Below are positions 25,991 to 33,594 of a stretch of DNA of 35,917 bases, one piece after another. The DNA is from Scopulibacillus darangshiensis (GTDB taxonomy: Bacteria; Bacillota; Bacilli; Bacillales; Sporolactobacillaceae). The notes beneath the pieces were generated by a model. It had not been told where the DNA came from, did not search any database, and was given only the letters and a program-made list of their open reading frames with translations. The stretch is taken from NCBI RefSeq assembly GCF_004341035.1, contig NZ_SLXK01000042.1, positions 1-35,917 on the forward strand. The letters run 5' to 3'. Each line of letters starts with the position of its first letter. Position 1 is the first letter of the stretch. The position numbers were made by a program, and so were the translations under genes.

Positions 25991-27850
25991 TTATTTAACG
26001 ATAGTTAATATCGTATCGTCAAACACAACATGGCTAGATGCCGATGGTATGGCATCTAAATAGTCCGCAGTATTCGTAATAATAACTGGTGTCGTAACTT
26101 TATAGCCCTCATCTTTGATGCCTTGAATATCAAATGTTATTAACTTGTCGCCTTTTTTTATAACGGTATCTTGTTCAACATGCGCAGCGTAATGCTTGCC
26201 ATCTAACTGAACGGTATCTAATCCAATATGAATGAGGAGTTCAACACCATCATCGCTTACTAAGCCAATCGCATGTTTGGTAGGAAACAAGGTAACTACC
26301 TCCCCGTCAAACGGGGCGGTGACAACGCCTTCCGTTGGTTCAATCCCAACGCCTTTTCCCATTGCACCAGTTGAAAACACAGGGTCATCGATGTCTTTAA
26401 GCTGAATTATGTCACCTGATAATGGCGTTTTTAAATCATAAGTTCCTTTCGATTCCCTTTCAGCCTTTGAAGGCGTTTTTTCTTCCATTGCTTCTTCTGA
26501 ATCACCCTTCTTCTTGCCTTTTGTACCAAATATAAAAGCTAAAATGGTTGCGGTAAAGAATGAGGCGCCAACTCCGAAAATATAGCCTAACATTGGCGTG
26601 TATGCCGGAATGGTAAATAAGCTGTTAAATACAAAGGCAAAGACTTTTACATTGAAGGTAGCCACAATGGCGCCGCCGACAGCACCGGCAATAAATACTA
26701 ATGGTATAAGTTTTCTGTACCTTAATATTAAGCCGTAAAGAACCGGTTCTGTTACCCCTGCAAACAATCCTGATAATGTTGCCGCAAATGACAATGAACG
26801 CAAATCTTTATTTTTTCTGGCACGCAAGAAGATACCGAATGCGATTCCGATTTGCGCGAATGTCGAAGCCGCCGTGATCGGTCCGATCATGTCACCGCCG
26901 CGTGAGAAATTACTAATCATAATCGGCACGACACCCCAATGCACTCCTAAGACAACTAAGATTGGCCAGATACTGGCAATTAAAACACCTGTCAGAATGG
27001 CTGATTTATCCATTAGGAATGTCACAGCTGCAGCAATGCCTGAACTGATAAAATCCGCAAATGGGCCAAAAACAAGTGCTGTTAGCGGCACCATAATTAA
27101 TAGGCCGACCATTGGCACAAAGAATAATTGAATGGTATCCGGTGTATACCTTTTAACAAACCGTTCCAAGGGTGCGTATACAACCATGGCAATTAACATC
27201 GGAAATACAGTTGATGCATAATCCATCGGAACGAGCGGAATAGTCATAAAACTAATATCGCCAGAGTGTTTAATCAATGCTGTAAAATGCGGTTCAAGCA
27301 AACCCGCTGCAATAGCACCGCCGATGAACGGGTTCACATTTAATTTTCGGGCTGCAGAAACACCTACAAATATAGGCAGGAAATAAAAGAAGCCGCTTGA
27401 TGCCGCATTTAATACGGCATATGTTGCCCCATCAACATCAATCCAGTTAATAATAGCCAGAATCGCGAGCAATGCTTTTATCATGCCTGCACCGGCCATC
27501 GCAGGAATTAATGGGGAGAACGTGCCTGAAATATATTCGAAGATTTTTGCCATGACACCGATTTTCTCTTCATTTTTGCTAATACCCGCTGAATCTCCGG
27601 CAGCAATATTATGATTATTCATGATTTCGCTGTAAACTTTTCCTACCTTATTTCCTATAACAACTTGATATTGACCGCCTTTTTCTACGACTGTCAGAAC
27701 ATCGGGAATTTCCTCTAATCCTTGTTTGTTGGCCTTACTAGTGTCACTAAGCTTAAATCGCAGCCGTGTTGCGCAGTGAACAAGAGAATTAACATTTGCC
27801 TCACCGCCAACCAACCCAACAATTTTCACTCCTAATTGCTTGTTATCCAC
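25991..27850 (-). CDS. bglP: beta-glucoside PTS permease, EIIBCA
   Basis: 619 residues in the order EIIB (about 1-85, phospho-Cys26 in LVHCATRLRF), EIIC membrane domain (about 105-460), linker, and EIIA (about 480-619, phospho-His541 in LLIHIGLDTVQLDG, with His526 nearby). It imports and phosphorylates aryl- and cello-beta-glucosides. The GTG at 27850 starts the usual family N-terminus (DNKQLG); the longer frame to 27952 runs into the RAT/terminator leader and cannot be translated normally. Expression is governed by LicT through the leader at 27874-27955, and EIIB would in turn inactivate LicT by phosphorylation when sugar is absent. Confidence 0.95.
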   Translation of the reverse strand: MDNKQLGVKIVGLVGGEANVNSLVHCATRLRFKLSDTSKANKQGLEEIPDVLTVVEKGGQYQVVIGNKVGKVYSEIMNNHNIAAGDSAGISKNEEKIGVMAKIFEYISGTFSPLIPAMAGAGMIKALLAILAIINWIDVDGATYAVLNAASSGFFYFLPIFVGVSAARKLNVNPFIGGAIAAGLLEPHFTALIKHSGDISFMTIPLVPMDYASTVFPMLIAMVVYAPLERFVKRYTPDTIQLFFVPMVGLLIMVPLTALVFGPFADFISSGIAAAVTFLMDKSAILTGVLIASIWPILVVLGVHWGVVPIMISNFSRGGDMIGPITAASTFAQIGIAFGIFLRARKNKDLRSLSFAATLSGLFAGVTEPVLYGLILRYRKLIPLVFIAGAVGGAIVATFNVKVFAFVFNSLFTIPAYTPMLGYIFGVGASFFTATILAFIFGTKGKKKGDSEEAMEEKTPSKAERESKGTYDLKTPLSGDIIQLKDIDDPVFSTGAMGKGVGIEPTEGVVTAPFDGEVVTLFPTKHAIGLVSDDGVELLIHIGLDTVQLDGKHYAAHVEQDTVIKKGDKLITFDIQGIKDEGYKVTTPVIITNTADYLDAIPSASSHVVFDDTILTIVK

Positions 27851-27873
27851 CCTTTTCACCCCTTCTTGAAAAT

Positions 27874-27955
27874 AAAAAAACCTGAAAAGAACATAAATAG
27901 ACGGTCGTCTACTTATCGCTCTCCCCAGGTTTTGCCTGCCAAACAGTAACAATCC
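27874..27955 (-). promoter_or_regulatory. RAT antiterminator and terminator in the bglP leader
   Basis: Minus-strand GGATTGTTACTGTTTGGCAG then GCAAAACCT (27927-27955) matches the ribonucleic antiterminator bound by LicT/BglG proteins. Its 3' part (AAAACCTG) also pairs with CAGGTTTT (27876-27884), followed by a T-tract, to form the competing terminator (about 27874-27934). Confidence 0.92.
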
Positions 27956-27967
27956 TTTTAGGCTGTA

Positions 27968-28816
27968 TTAACTTTTTTCTCTGCTTGATACCCTATGAAT
28001 ATGGATCATGAAATAAGCAAGCTCATCCTTTGTCATTTCAACGTTGTATTGGTTATTTAAATACGCTTGCACTTTCTTGGCACAGTCATAGGCTTTAGGA
28101 TACTGCATTTTAACTTGCTTATATAATGCATCATTATGATCATTATTCAATTCACCGCGCAGCATTCTGTAGGCGAAATAGCGCAGATGGGTGATAAACC
28201 GGCTGTAATTCATCGACTCCTCTTCAAAGGCGATGCCATAATGGTATTTCACAATCGATGTGACACTACTAACAATGTTCGTCATCGCCATCGTTTCTTC
28301 CATTCCGGAACTGTCTTGCCTTGCGTTAAAGAGGTGCAAAGCAATGGATGCCGCTTCATCTTCAGGCAAGCTAACACCCGTTCTCACTTTTATCATATCC
28401 AATGCCTTGCGTGCAACACGGTGCTCGGCTTTATAGAACTTCTGCACCTCCCACATCAATGCATTTTTTATAGGCAGCCCGTTTTTGGATCTCGTGACGG
28501 CAAAATGAATATGGTCGGATAATGACAAGTAAAGCGAATCATTCAGCTCCGTGTGCAGCTCTCTATTTGCCATATCAATAATGTCTTTTGAAAGTGCCAT
28601 AATGTCATAGGGGATATCATCGAATAACTCAGACAGCTTGTCAGCGAAGCTTTCCGAAGGTGTGATAAATGTCTTTTCTATCTTTTCTGTATCGATTTCA
28701 TCGCCAACCTTTTTCTGAAAAGAGAGGCCTTTTCCCATAACGACCATCTCCGTTTGATTCAGATCCTCAGTCAAAGCGACATTATTATTAAAGATTTTCT
28801 TTATTTTCATATTCAT
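27968..28816 (-). CDS. licT: transcriptional antiterminator LicT (BglG family)
   Basis: 282 residues: an RNA-binding CAT domain (about 1-56, MKIKKIFNNNVAL) and two PTS regulation domains. The four conserved PRD histidines are present in SDHIHFA, ALHLFNA, THLRYFA and MIHIHRV; their spacing equals His100, 159, 207 and 269 of B. subtilis LicT within one residue. Phosphorylation by the PTS switches its dimerisation. The ATG at 28816 has AAGGA six bases upstream; the ATG at 28810 (giving exactly the B. subtilis N-terminus) is the alternative. It is the first gene of the operon and has its own RAT, so it antiterminates itself. Confidence 0.95.
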   Translation of the reverse strand: MNMKIKKIFNNNVALTEDLNQTEMVVMGKGLSFQKKVGDEIDTEKIEKTFITPSESFADKLSELFDDIPYDIMALSKDIIDMANRELHTELNDSLYLSLSDHIHFAVTRSKNGLPIKNALMWEVQKFYKAEHRVARKALDMIKVRTGVSLPEDEAASIALHLFNARQDSSGMEETMAMTNIVSSVTSIVKYHYGIAFEEESMNYSRFITHLRYFAYRMLRGELNNDHNDALYKQVKMQYPKAYDCAKKVQAYLNNQYNVEMTKDELAYFMIHIHRVSSREKS

Positions 28817-28841
28817 CACTTTTCCTTCGAGATTAAAATAA

Positions 28842-28928
28842 AAAACCTGAGTTAACTAAACTTATAATAAGAGTTCCCCCCTATAAGCTTAATTAATTCA
28901 GGTTTTGCCTGCCGAACAGTAACAATCC
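28842..28928 (-). promoter_or_regulatory. RAT antiterminator and terminator in the licT leader
   Basis: The second RAT (28900-28928) differs from the bglP copy only at the loop (GTTCGG for GTTTGG on the minus strand). The overlapping terminator pairs AAAACCTGA-x-TTAA at both ends (28842-28905) and ends in a T-tract. Confidence 0.9.
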
Positions 28929-28941
28929 TTTGTTTGATTAA

Positions 28942-28970
28942 ATTATAAATGATAACGGTTTCTTTTGCAA
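28942..28970 (-). promoter_or_regulatory. sigma-A promoter with cre-like site for licT
   Basis: TTGCAA (28965-28970) and TATAAT (28942-28947) are 17 bp apart. Between them, TGATAACGGTTTC (28950-28962) matches the CcpA cre consensus at 11 of 13 positions. Transcription would start about 7-10 bp before the RAT. Confidence 0.8.
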
Positions 28971-29106
28971 ATGCTTTAATTAAAAAATCGATCTAAAAGG
29001 ATGGTTTAGATTCGATTAGACCTTAAAAATAATTGACAGAGAAAGACTCACTAGTATGTTTCTTTTCCAAAAGCTTAAAGACCAGCTGCTCGCCATCTCA
29101 CTCCAA

Positions 29107-29850
29107 TTATGACCAAGATAAACTTTCAAAAAACTGTAAAACATCATTGTACACTTTTTCAGCATCTTGATCTAAAGTAATAATATGTCCAGAATTCTCA
29201 TACGTTTTAAATTGCTTATTTTTGCTTCTTACATGATGATGGATATATAATGCACTTTCACGATATAGTTCATCATCCTTTGCCCCCACCATAACAAATA
29301 TCGGCACTTCTATTTTAGGAACCAATTCACGAATGTCGTCGATCATTGAACGAAGGTCTTCAAGGGATTCCATTGGTTCCTCCCGAAAAGCTTCCATTTC
29401 ATGTTCAATTTGCGGCGCCTTTATGCCTTGCATTTTTTTGATATTATACGCATAATCCAATACCCGTTCATATAACTTTTCTGAACTTTTTCCTTTAACT
29501 GGTGCACTCATGGAAACAATCGCTTTTACCGGATAAGTCGCCCCTAACCGTAAAGAAAACTCCGCTCCTAATGAAACACCGACAACAGCAATTTGATTAT
29601 AGCCTTCTTTTATCAAGTGGTTATACCCATCTAAAGCGCTTTGCCACCAGTCGGCCGGACTTGTTTCTTTTAGCTTTGCAGGATCCAAACCATGGCCAGC
29701 ATATACCGGACCGTAGCATGTATATCCACCTTTTTGTAAATAACGTCCAAGTTTTCGAACGTCAGCTGTATTTCCAGTAAATCCATGCAAAAGAAGCACC
29801 GCTTTCTCTCCTGCTTTATACATAAATGGTTTTGGCGCCACTACTTTCAT
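29107..29850 (-). CDS. carboxylesterase (Est30/YvaK type)
   Basis: 247 residues, exactly the length of Geobacillus Est30 as I know it, with very similar sequence: APKPFMYKAGEKAVLLLHGF, TGNTADVRKLGRYL, SPADWW. The alpha/beta hydrolase triad is Ser93 (VGVSLGAE), Asp192 (GAKDDE) and His222 (NSGHIITLD). It hydrolyses short acyl esters. The Met at 29850 matches the family start and has GGAG upstream; 20 extra codons in the frame are not needed. In B. subtilis yvaK lies by rnr and secG, which are not seen here. Confidence 0.9.
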   Translation of the reverse strand: MKVVAPKPFMYKAGEKAVLLLHGFTGNTADVRKLGRYLQKGGYTCYGPVYAGHGLDPAKLKETSPADWWQSALDGYNHLIKEGYNQIAVVGVSLGAEFSLRLGATYPVKAIVSMSAPVKGKSSEKLYERVLDYAYNIKKMQGIKAPQIEHEMEAFREEPMESLEDLRSMIDDIRELVPKIEVPIFVMVGAKDDELYRESALYIHHHVRSKNKQFKTYENSGHIITLDQDAEKVYNDVLQFFESLSWS

Positions 29851-29949
29851 TATGATTCTTTCTCCTTTCACATCATCCGTCGAAAAGCTTAGAGAGTAAT
29901 AGAACATCATTTTGGTTTATTTTTTTCTTAAGTGTTGTATAATGAATAT

Positions 29950-30100
29950 AAATAGACCATCCGCAATAAAATAAAATGGACTGGAGATGTTGGTCCATCC
30001 CCAGTCAGCAATAAGACGTACCCTTCAAAGGGGCCCGGCGTCGGTTTAGTCAAAAATAGACCTCACCTAGGCTGCTAATCCAAGGGGGTCTATTTTTTGT
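29950..30100 (+). ncRNA. candidate antitoxin RNA
   Basis: A TATAAT (29938-29943) would start a plus-strand RNA near 29950, running about 150 nt to the shared terminator at 30052-30097. It is antisense to the 3' end of the toxin mRNA, the layout of RatA/txpA and of Fst RNA II. It can fold several hairpins (ATGGAC with GTCCAT; GACTGG with CCAGTC; CCCTT with AAGGG). The -35 is weak. No protein is predicted. Its existence is inferred from sequence only. Confidence 0.6.
30052..30097. terminator. bidirectional terminator shared by toxin and antitoxin RNAs
   Basis: AAAAATAGACC (30052-30062) and GGTCTATTTTT (30087-30097) form an 11-bp stem; both strands end in T-tracts. The toxin's TAG stop (30090-30092) lies inside one arm. 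Confidence 0.85.
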
Positions 30101-30179
30101 CGTTTTTTATATATGTCAACAGGGCTAAAATAAACAGCCCGAATGTTAGCATCAGCTTAATAGCTTCAGCATCCGACAT
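30090..30179 (-). CDS. type I toxin, holin-like (Hol_Tox/BsrG-TxpA group)
   Basis: 29 residues: MSDAEAIKLMLTFGLFILAL then LTYIKNDKK. It has a short acidic N-terminus, one membrane span and a lysine-rich tail, the signature of the putative holin-like toxins (Hol_Tox) related to TxpA, BsrG and BsrE. These insert in the membrane when translated without their antisense RNA. AAAGGAGGTG lies ten bases before the ATG but is folded into a hairpin. The promoter at 30265-30273, the terminator overlapping the stop and the convergent RNA complete a type I toxin-antitoxin locus. Confidence 0.85.
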   Translation of the reverse strand: MSDAEAIKLMLTFGLFILALLTYIKNDKK

Positions 30180-30186
30180 AGGCACT

Positions 30187-30223
30187 CACCTCCTTTTCGC
30201 TCCTCGTTGGAGTGGAAAAGGTG
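30187..30223 (-). promoter_or_regulatory. SD-sequestering hairpin in the toxin leader
   Basis: On the mRNA, CACCTTTTC pairs with GAAAAGGAGGTG (30187-30198 with 30215-30223), and CTCC with GGAG inside (loop AACGA). The ribosome binding site is therefore closed, as in BsrG-type mRNAs. Confidence 0.7.
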
Positions 30224-30264
30224 ACGCCGACCCCCATGACTTGTTCCGTCTATTGCATGATTTC

Positions 30265-30273
30265 ATTATACCA
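30265..30273 (-). promoter_or_regulatory. extended -10 promoter of the toxin gene
   Basis: Minus-strand TGGTATAAT fits TGn-TATAAT exactly; the -35 is poor (GTCTTA). The transcript would start about 75-85 nt before the toxin ATG. Confidence 0.65.
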
Positions 30274-30384
30274 TGGCTCAGGTAATATAAGACTGCTTTT
30301 AGGTTGTAAAAATTAAAAACATTAATGTTTCGCTTCTGTTAATTTGCTTAATAAAAATTGTCTTCTTCCCTGCTTATAAAACAT

Positions 30385-30430
30385 ATGAAGCACACCACTT
30401 GTTACGGCCCGAGTGATGTGCTTCATTTTT
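30385..30430. terminator. bidirectional terminator
   Basis: ATGAAGCACA (30385-30394) and TGTGCTTCAT (30417-30426) form a 10-bp stem; CACT and AGTG pair inside. A T-tract follows on the plus strand, and TTTTAT nearby on the minus strand. It insulates the toxin locus from the membrane-protein gene upstream. Confidence 0.75.
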
Positions 30431-30512
30431 AAATTATGTCAATGTTTTTGATTTTTTCGAAAAACAACAGTCCTCCCCGACGATTCTCATTTTCGGCAAC
30501 AAAATTTTTATT

Positions 30513-30947
30513 TTAAAAAGCTAACTCCGCACATTGATATATCATAATAATGATGCCAATGACCGCAAATCCCAACACCAAAGGCAGAAAGATCATTCTA
30601 TATTTATAAAGGCCGGGGAGCTTATACGTGCTTGGATCATTAAACTTTTCCCTTGTTTCTCTTTTTAAAAGGTAATACACGAGCAGCTCGAAACCCGGGA
30701 TAAATATTGTTACCAAAAATCCGATAAACATGACGGGATACACAGTATCATTACCAAATCCTAAATTTCTTAATATCCCTCCGACAATAAAAAAAGCTGT
30801 CAAAGGAATGGCGAAAACAACCTCAAGCATAAGTCTAAATTGTTTTTCACGGTCTTGTTTTGAACTATTAATATACTTGCGAATAAGATGAATGGCTATC
30901 CCTAGCAAGATTACCCAGGCTAAAAAGATTAAACATAATTTCAACAT
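30513..30947 (-). CDS. hypothetical four-span membrane protein
   Basis: 144 residues. Four hydrophobic segments are visible: about 3-22, 42-62 (VVFAIPLTAFFIVGGILRNL), 70-93 and 118-138. Short loops carry basic residues (KYINSSKQDREKQFR, LLKRETREKF). I do not recognise the family. AAGGGGG lies 13 bases before the ATG. It is on the minus strand, 119 bp downstream of the transglutaminase-like gene, and ends at a strong terminator, so it may close that transcript. Confidence 0.7.
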   Translation of the reverse strand: MLKLCLIFLAWVILLGIAIHLIRKYINSSKQDREKQFRLMLEVVFAIPLTAFFIVGGILRNLGFGNDTVYPVMFIGFLVTIFIPGFELLVYYLLKRETREKFNDPSTYKLPGLYKYRMIFLPLVLGFAVIGIIIMIYQCAELAF

Positions 30948-31066
30948 ATAAATCTATTTCCCCCTTGAACATTATTACGTTCAGTTGGTGGAATAGGTTC
31001 CTGTGGGGATTTTATGGCGCAAAAAAGAGTCCGAGTTTTTGGGCAAGCCTATTTTTGATCCAGTAT

Positions 31067-31675
31067 TTATAAAAAATCTGGCAGATCGTATTTATACATT
31101 TCTAGAGCATTTGAATTTTCTTCTAAAGCAGCAATAGTTTTGCGATTTGGTTCCGTATATATAATTGGATAGTCCTTTTCATCAAACTCCTCATTGATTG
31201 TAAATGCAAGTTTTTCAACTTCAATGGAAAACTCCGCATGTACCCCTGGTTTATTACCGCGAGCATCCAAACGCACCCATCTGTTATGCGATTTGAGGTA
31301 TATTCCGTTAAGAGTATGAAGGGAGTAGCCTTTTTCAGGTGTATCAAATATCATAAGCCGTTGATAACAAAATCCTGTTGGTATTCCCTCTGCTCTTAGT
31401 AATGATGCGAGTAAATTTGATTTAGCATAACATATGCCTTCACGATATTTAAGAACGTCGGAAGCTATTACAGTGACCCTTTCGCTTTGAATATCCCATG
31501 AATGTGATATATGGTCCCTGACAAATTCAAAAGCGGTCTTAACCTTTTCAATTTCTGATTGATCTTTATTGAACAACTCATTTATTTTAGCCTTGATTAT
31601 AGGATGGGAAAAGTTAATCACTTCATTTTCCTCTAAATAGTCCTTAAAATTTGATGACTCTGGTATAAGTTTCAT
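31067..31675 (-). CDS. transglutaminase-like cysteine protease-fold protein
   Basis: 202 residues with the transglutaminase-like triad: Cys82 in YREGICYAKSNLLASLLRAE, His120 in GYSLHTLNGIYL and Asp137 in RWVRLDARGN. Bacterial members of this fold cleave or form amide bonds. There is no signal peptide, so action is cytosolic. AGGGGG lies seven bases before the ATG. It is 19 bp downstream of the truncated RpiR gene, hence probably in the same transcript; the terminator at 32367-32411 separates both from the salvage operon upstream. Confidence 0.85.
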   Translation of the reverse strand: MKLIPESSNFKDYLEENEVINFSHPIIKAKINELFNKDQSEIEKVKTAFEFVRDHISHSWDIQSERVTVIASDVLKYREGICYAKSNLLASLLRAEGIPTGFCYQRLMIFDTPEKGYSLHTLNGIYLKSHNRWVRLDARGNKPGVHAEFSIEVEKLAFTINEEFDEKDYPIIYTEPNRKTIAALEENSNALEMYKYDLPDFL

Positions 31676-31694
31676 TAGAATCCCCCTAAATCAG

Positions 31695-32348
31695 TTAATT
31701 TTCCTCCGAACGAATCGCATAGGCATCTAGAATGACACGAGCCATCACTTGGATCGGCAATCGTGAACGGACTTCGTAATCAGGAAAATAGGATTTTTCC
31801 GATTTAAAGCCAACTAAGGAAATTTCGCACAATTCATATAATGGGCTATTTTGATTGGCCGTCAACAAAATCGTGCTCACGCCATTTTGCTCACAATTCA
31901 GAGCGGCTTCAACAAGTTCCGTTGTCTTGCCATTTGTCTTGCCATTTAATGATACGAAAATAACAATGTCCCTTTTGTCAATTTGTTTGCTAATCGTTCT
32001 GATTATATTAGGATCATCATGCAATTCACAATTTTTTCCTAGCAGTTGAAATTTTATCATCATTTCTTTTGCTGTTAGTTCAGAAAAGCCTCGAGCGAAG
32101 ATAGTGATCTTTCTTGAATGAATAATCTTCTGAAGAGCATCCTCAATCGTCCCGCTATCAAGAAGCTGAATCGTTTTAATAACCTCTTGTTCATTTTTTA
32201 GGATCGTCTCTTGAATTTTTTTATCAATTTTTTCAACAATTGAAAATCCCGCGCTCGGATGCGCCGGTTGTTGTTTTGGTTGAAGTTCTTCTAAATTTAG
32301 AACTTGCTTTAGAGCAGAAACATAGTATTTAAGTTGGCGACTGAACAA
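31695..32348 (-). pseudogene. RpiR/MurR-family regulator lacking its HTH domain
   Basis: About 217 residues. The SIS sugar-isomerase fold of RpiR regulators is intact (KIIHSRKITIFARGFSELTA, DKRDIVIFVSLNGKT), but normal members have some 65-75 further N-terminal residues with the DNA-binding HTH. Here the sequence starts LFSRQLKYYVSALK, which corresponds to the end of that domain. Upstream the frame closes after 13 codons, and the only DNA before the next gene is a terminator and filler. So the HTH was deleted. The TTG start is nominal, with no good ribosome binding site. It presumably once controlled the salvage operon next to it. Confidence 0.75.
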
Positions 32349-32366
32349 GGCTTTAGCGAAATGAAA

Positions 32367-32411
32367 AAAAGCCAGACTTCTCAGCGTTTAAATAGAGAAA
32401 ATCAGGCTTTT
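32367..32411. terminator. terminator of the salvage operon
   Basis: AAAAGCC (32367-32373) pairs with GGCTTTT (32405-32411), and TTCTC with GAGAA inside. A- and T-tracts flank it. It lies 65 bp after the enolase-superfamily gene. Confidence 0.7.
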
Positions 32412-32475
32412 ACATTGTCTCAAAAAACAGGATTCCCTTCACCTGCAACCCCATTTGTATAACCATCCTTGTTCT

Positions 32476-33594
32476 TTAATTTATCGTCAATTTATCCTCC
32501 GTCATCGCTAATAATTTATTTTCATCAACCTTTATACCCAGCCCTGGAACTTCCGGAGGATAGATGTAAGGGATTTTGTACGCTAAATCACCGATGTCGT
32601 TTTTGAATAACAACGGTCCTGTTAGTTCATTTGATATGATGTTCTTTTTAGCGGCTGATAGATGAATTCCCGCACTTGATGCGACGGAGGATTCAACCAT
32701 GGATCCGATTTGGCATGTTAAGCCCCCCATTTCCGCCTGGCTAACTAATTTTAATGCAGGGTAGATGCCGCCGCATTTCATTAGCTTAATATTAATGATA
32801 TCAGCAGCTTGATAATTGATCACACGCCGCAAATCCCAAGAATTTTTGAGCCCCTCGTCAATCATGATTGGAATGCTTGTATTTTTTCTTAATTGATTTA
32901 AGCCTTCAATATCATCTGCAAGAATGGGCTGTTCAAGCCAGTCAATGCCAAGGTTTTCTAAACCTTTTATGATAGGTAAAACCTTTATTGGACTTCTCCA
33001 GCCTTGATTCACATCAACTCGCCACTTAACGGGAGTGTCTAATGTATCAATCGCTTCTTTGATGCCCCGCAGCCTTACCATGTCATCTTCCGGTGTCGTC
33101 CCAACCTTTATTTTAAGAGATTGATAGCCTGCCGATACAGATTGAAGCGCTTCTTTAGCCATCACCTCAGGGTCGTTAATGCTGATGACCTTGGTGACAT
33201 GAAGCCTTTGATGATAACACCCTCCAATTAACTGATAAACAGGCTTTTGAGTTATTTTTCCCATAAGATCGTAACAGGCGATATCAATCGCAGCCTTAGC
33301 CGTGGGATTTCCATATAAAATGCGATCCATTTTCTCATGAAGGTCCTCGATATCAAAGGGATGATGATTAATTATGATGGGAAGCAAATAATGTTGAAGC
33401 GCTTTAAAAGTGCCTTCATACGTCTCACCCGTGACATGTTCATCCGGTGTGCCTTCCCCAAAACCAATAAATCCATCTTCAGTTTCTAACCTTACAATAA
33501 TAGAAGGCATTGCTGTATATTTTTTATATGAAACAATAAAGGGTTCAACCAACGGTAATTGAACAGCATATAGGGTTGCCTTTTTGATCTTCAC
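32476..33594 (-). CDS. enolase-superfamily enzyme (MLE/dipeptide epimerase-like)
   Basis: 372 residues of the muconate-lactonizing subgroup. Lys161-x-Lys163 (SLKIKVG) and Lys270 (NIKLMKCGG) are the acid/base lysines. Metal ligands are Asp194 (VDVNQGW), Glu221 (LEQP) and Asp246 (MIDEG); Glu301 lies in SMVESSVASSAGIHL. Members racemise or epimerise alpha-protons, e.g. of dipeptides or N-acyl amino acids; the true substrate cannot be told. The GTG start overlaps the amidohydrolase stop by four bases (GTGA), and AGAGG lies seven bases upstream, so the two are translationally coupled. Confidence 0.85.
   Translation of the reverse strand: MKIKKATLYAVQLPLVEPFIVSYKKYTAMPSIIVRLETEDGFIGFGEGTPDEHVTGETYEGTFKALQHYLLPIIINHHPFDIEDLHEKMDRILYGNPTAKAAIDIACYDLMGKITQKPVYQLIGGCYHQRLHVTKVISINDPEVMAKEALQSVSAGYQSLKIKVGTTPEDDMVRLRGIKEAIDTLDTPVKWRVDVNQGWRSPIKVLPIIKGLENLGIDWLEQPILADDIEGLNQLRKNTSIPIMIDEGLKNSWDLRRVINYQAADIINIKLMKCGGIYPALKLVSQAEMGGLTCQIGSMVESSVASSAGIHLSAAKKNIISNELTGPLLFKNDIGDLAYKIPYIYPPEVPGLGIKVDENKLLAMTEDKLTIN

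Noticed and set aside
30317-30330. 14-bp palindrome AAACATTAATGTTT
   Set aside because: AT-rich and without neighbours or repeats; expected by chance in such sequence.
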